This document shows positions 62,654 to 64,000 of a stretch of DNA of 64,000 nucleotides, in pieces. Both the position numbers and the translations under genes were made by a program. A model generated the notes under the pieces. The model saw only the letters and a program-made list of their open reading frames with translations. It ran no database searches and was not told the DNA's origin. The DNA is from Williamsia sp. 1135. GTDB lineage: Bacteria > Actinomycetota > Actinomycetes > Mycobacteriales > Mycobacteriaceae. Position 1 is the stretch's first letter, and each line of letters opens with the position of its first letter. Where the stretch lies: NCBI RefSeq assembly GCF_002095395.1, contig NZ_MJEI01000094.1, positions 62,001 to 126,000 on the forward strand, given 5' to 3'.

Positions 62654-63607
62654 TCAACCGGGTTCGGCAGCGGCGGGCAACAGAATGAAATGGTCTTGCC
62701 AGATCTGGTGCAATACTGCTTCGGGTGTCTCGAAAGCCGTGTCGTCGAGATGGATTCGGCCGGACAGGGCCACCATCATGGCGTCGAGCACCACAATCGT
62801 GTAGTCCTCGGGCAGGCCGCGCGGCGGCTCCACAGAATCGGCGGCAGGCAACTCCACGCCTCGCATCTGAGCGAGCTGCGCCACCATCAGCGCGACGTCG
62901 ATCGCACCCCGGACACTACTTCCCTGACGGATGTCGTCGCGCTCCCGCGTCGCCCTGGTCACCGCGACGGCATCGGCCACGACGCGGGCCGACCCGACTC
63001 CGGTTCGGCGGACGACGATCTCACGTTCGGCCGCCGCATCCTGGTAGGTGATGGCGAGTCGGCACATTCGGTCATGCACGGACGTCGACAACCTCGTGGT
63101 GCCGATGTTGTCGTACGGGTTCATCGACGCCACGATGCGGAACGTCGGGAGCGCGGTGACGCTACCCACTCGCGGGACGGTGATCACCCGCTCTGCCATC
63201 GCCGTGAGGAGTGTGTTCAAGGTATCCTCCGGTGCCCGGTTGAACTCCTCGATGTACAGAAAGCCGCCGGTGCGCATCGCCTCGATCAACGGCCCCTCGA
63301 CGAAGTTGTCCGCCGTGTAATCCTCCCGGAGTACTCGGGCCGGATTGTGATGGCCGACAAGGCGGCTCGGTGTCAGATCCGCGTTGCCCTCGACGAACAC
63401 CAGTGGGATGTCCCATTCGGACGTGATGGCGCCCAGCAGCGTCGACTTGGACGTACCCGGCGGACCCTCGAGCATCAGGTCACGGCCGGCGGCCACCGCG
63501 GCGAGCAGGAGGTCGGTCTCCCGCTCACGGCCGACCACCTTGTGCGCGATTCGCGACCGCACCTCCGACACTGACGCCGTTTCGACCACCGAGCCGTTGT
63601 TCTGCAC
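62654..63607 (-). CDS. MoxR-family AAA+ ATPase
   Basis: A 317-residue AAA+ ATPase with Walker A GPPGTSKST near residue 48, Walker B GGFLYIEEFNRAP near 116, sensor-1 Asn in RIVASMNPYD near 158 and an arginine finger region TRLSTSVHDR. The C-terminal helical domain is short. With the VWA partner downstream, it forms a MoxR-VWA module that remodels or inserts cofactors into protein complexes. It is three bases from the preceding SDR gene, so all three may be one operon. Confidence 0.88.
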   Translation of the reverse strand: MQNNGSVVETASVSEVRSRIAHKVVGRERETDLLLAAVAAGRDLMLEGPPGTSKSTLLGAITSEWDIPLVFVEGNADLTPSRLVGHHNPARVLREDYTADNFVEGPLIEAMRTGGFLYIEEFNRAPEDTLNTLLTAMAERVITVPRVGSVTALPTFRIVASMNPYDNIGTTRLSTSVHDRMCRLAITYQDAAAEREIVVRRTGVGSARVVADAVAVTRATRERDDIRQGSSVRGAIDVALMVAQLAQMRGVELPAADSVEPPRGLPEDYTIVVLDAMMVALSGRIHLDDTAFETPEAVLHQIWQDHFILLPAAAEPG

Positions 63608-63610
63608 GCC

Positions 63611-64000
63611 TCAGAGTCTTCCACCTGCGTCGACAACATGGGTGGTCCCGGTCACGTATCGACCGGAATCGGAGACCAGATAGAGGACCGCTTCCGAGAT
63701 GTCCACGGGCTCGACCATCGTCACCGGAAGCCGGTTCATCTGGGCCGCGGCCTCGTCGAAGTCCGCACGGGTCGGATTCTCCAGGTCAGGCCGGAACAGT
63801 TTGTACGTCGGCTCGTTCAGGATCATCGGGGTGGCGACCGTGGTCGGATGGATACTGTTGACCCGGATGCTCTGCGGTCCCAGTTCTTTCGCCAGCACGC
63901 TCATGAGCCCGACCAGTCCGGACTTTGCCGCCGAGTAGTGGGCGATGTTCTCGTTGACGCTGATCGAAGCCAGCGAACTGGTGATGACGATGGAACCACC
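63611..64000 (-). CDS. SDR oxidoreductase, mycofactocin-coupled type, 5' end outside window
   Basis: The visible 129 residues are the C-terminal half of a classical SDR: IVITSSLAS with the catalytic Ser, HYSAAKSGLVGLM with Tyr and Lys, and VNSIHPTTVATPMI. The YKLFRPDLENPTRADF segment is characteristic of mycofactocin-coupled SDRs, which hold NAD tightly and need mycofactocin as external electron carrier. The reading frame runs open to the edge of the window. It is the head of a likely SDR-moxR-VWA operon. Confidence 0.85.
   Translation of the reverse strand, partial: GGSIVITSSLASISVNENIAHYSAAKSGLVGLMSVLAKELGPQSIRVNSIHPTTVATPMILNEPTYKLFRPDLENPTRADFDEAAAQMNRLPVTMVEPVDISEAVLYLVSDSGRYVTGTTHVVDAGGRL

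Overview
This window comes from a high-GC, mycolic-acid-containing actinobacterium, most likely Gordonia or a close relative (inference from gene content; no 16S is present). The evidence is GTG/TTG starts and GTGA/ATGA stop-start overlaps, an IniB-like protein beside a dynamin-like GTPase, an EphD-type hydrolase/SDR fusion, two 13E12-type (DUF222) HNH proteins, a mycofactocin-coupled-type SDR, and order shared (from memory) with the M. tuberculosis Rv0321-Rv0343 region: dcd, udgA, alaT, the Fe-S reductase, a LuxR-type ATPase and the ini genes.

Layout. 1-10.8 kb: ini-like envelope-stress region. Dynamin-like GTPase and a 1000-residue Gly/Ala-rich IniB-like protein face a membrane-anchored Hsp70-like protein and a large LuxR regulator; a secreted protein follows. 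10.8-21 kb: esterase, methionine aminopeptidase with a divergent XRE regulator, two acyltransferase-3 membrane proteins, VOC and AraC proteins, a DUF222 HNH protein, a lipoprotein, a 21-bp tandem repeat, a frameshifted TauE/SafE permease and a YdcF-like protein. 21-27.3 kb: large Fe-S reductase with a repeated basic tail, a diguanylate cyclase, AlaT and a strong terminator. 27.4-32.8 kb: oxidation operon (EphD, helical metal protein, ferredoxin reductase, flavin monooxygenase). 32.8-36.3 kb: an AbiEi/DUF559 protein between two related 58-59 nt inverted repeats, then an MFS pump with a divergent TetR. 36.3-43.8 kb: a second oxidation operon (esterase, SDR, diiron-like protein, flavin monooxygenase) with a divergent MerR, bracketed by two paralogous membrane proteins carrying a half Hsp70 domain. 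43.9-48.8 kb: UDP-sugar dehydrogenase, dcd, AhpD-like protein, SigJ-like sigma factor, and a DUF222 HNH protein with a LexA-like box.

48.9-52.8 kb is a lower-GC island starting at a tRNA-Gly(CCC): an FRG-domain protein and a DUF262 protein in tandem, an unknown protein facing them, an integrase broken by frameshifts, and an unlisted 25-codon membrane peptide ORF. 53-64 kb: S9 peptidase, a third flavin monooxygenase with its TetR, a P-loop kinase, a secreted DUF4185 protein, small conserved proteins, and a VWA/MoxR pair beside a mycofactocin-type SDR that runs off the window.

Most notable candidates: (i) the paired half-Hsp70 membrane proteins with a shared C-terminal NPIPGxPPIxLP motif, (ii) the FRG-DUF262 pair in the tRNA-linked island, (iii) the covarying inverted repeats around the DUF559 gene, and (iv) two operons that independently combine an alpha/beta hydrolase, an SDR, a helical metal protein and a flavin monooxygenase.
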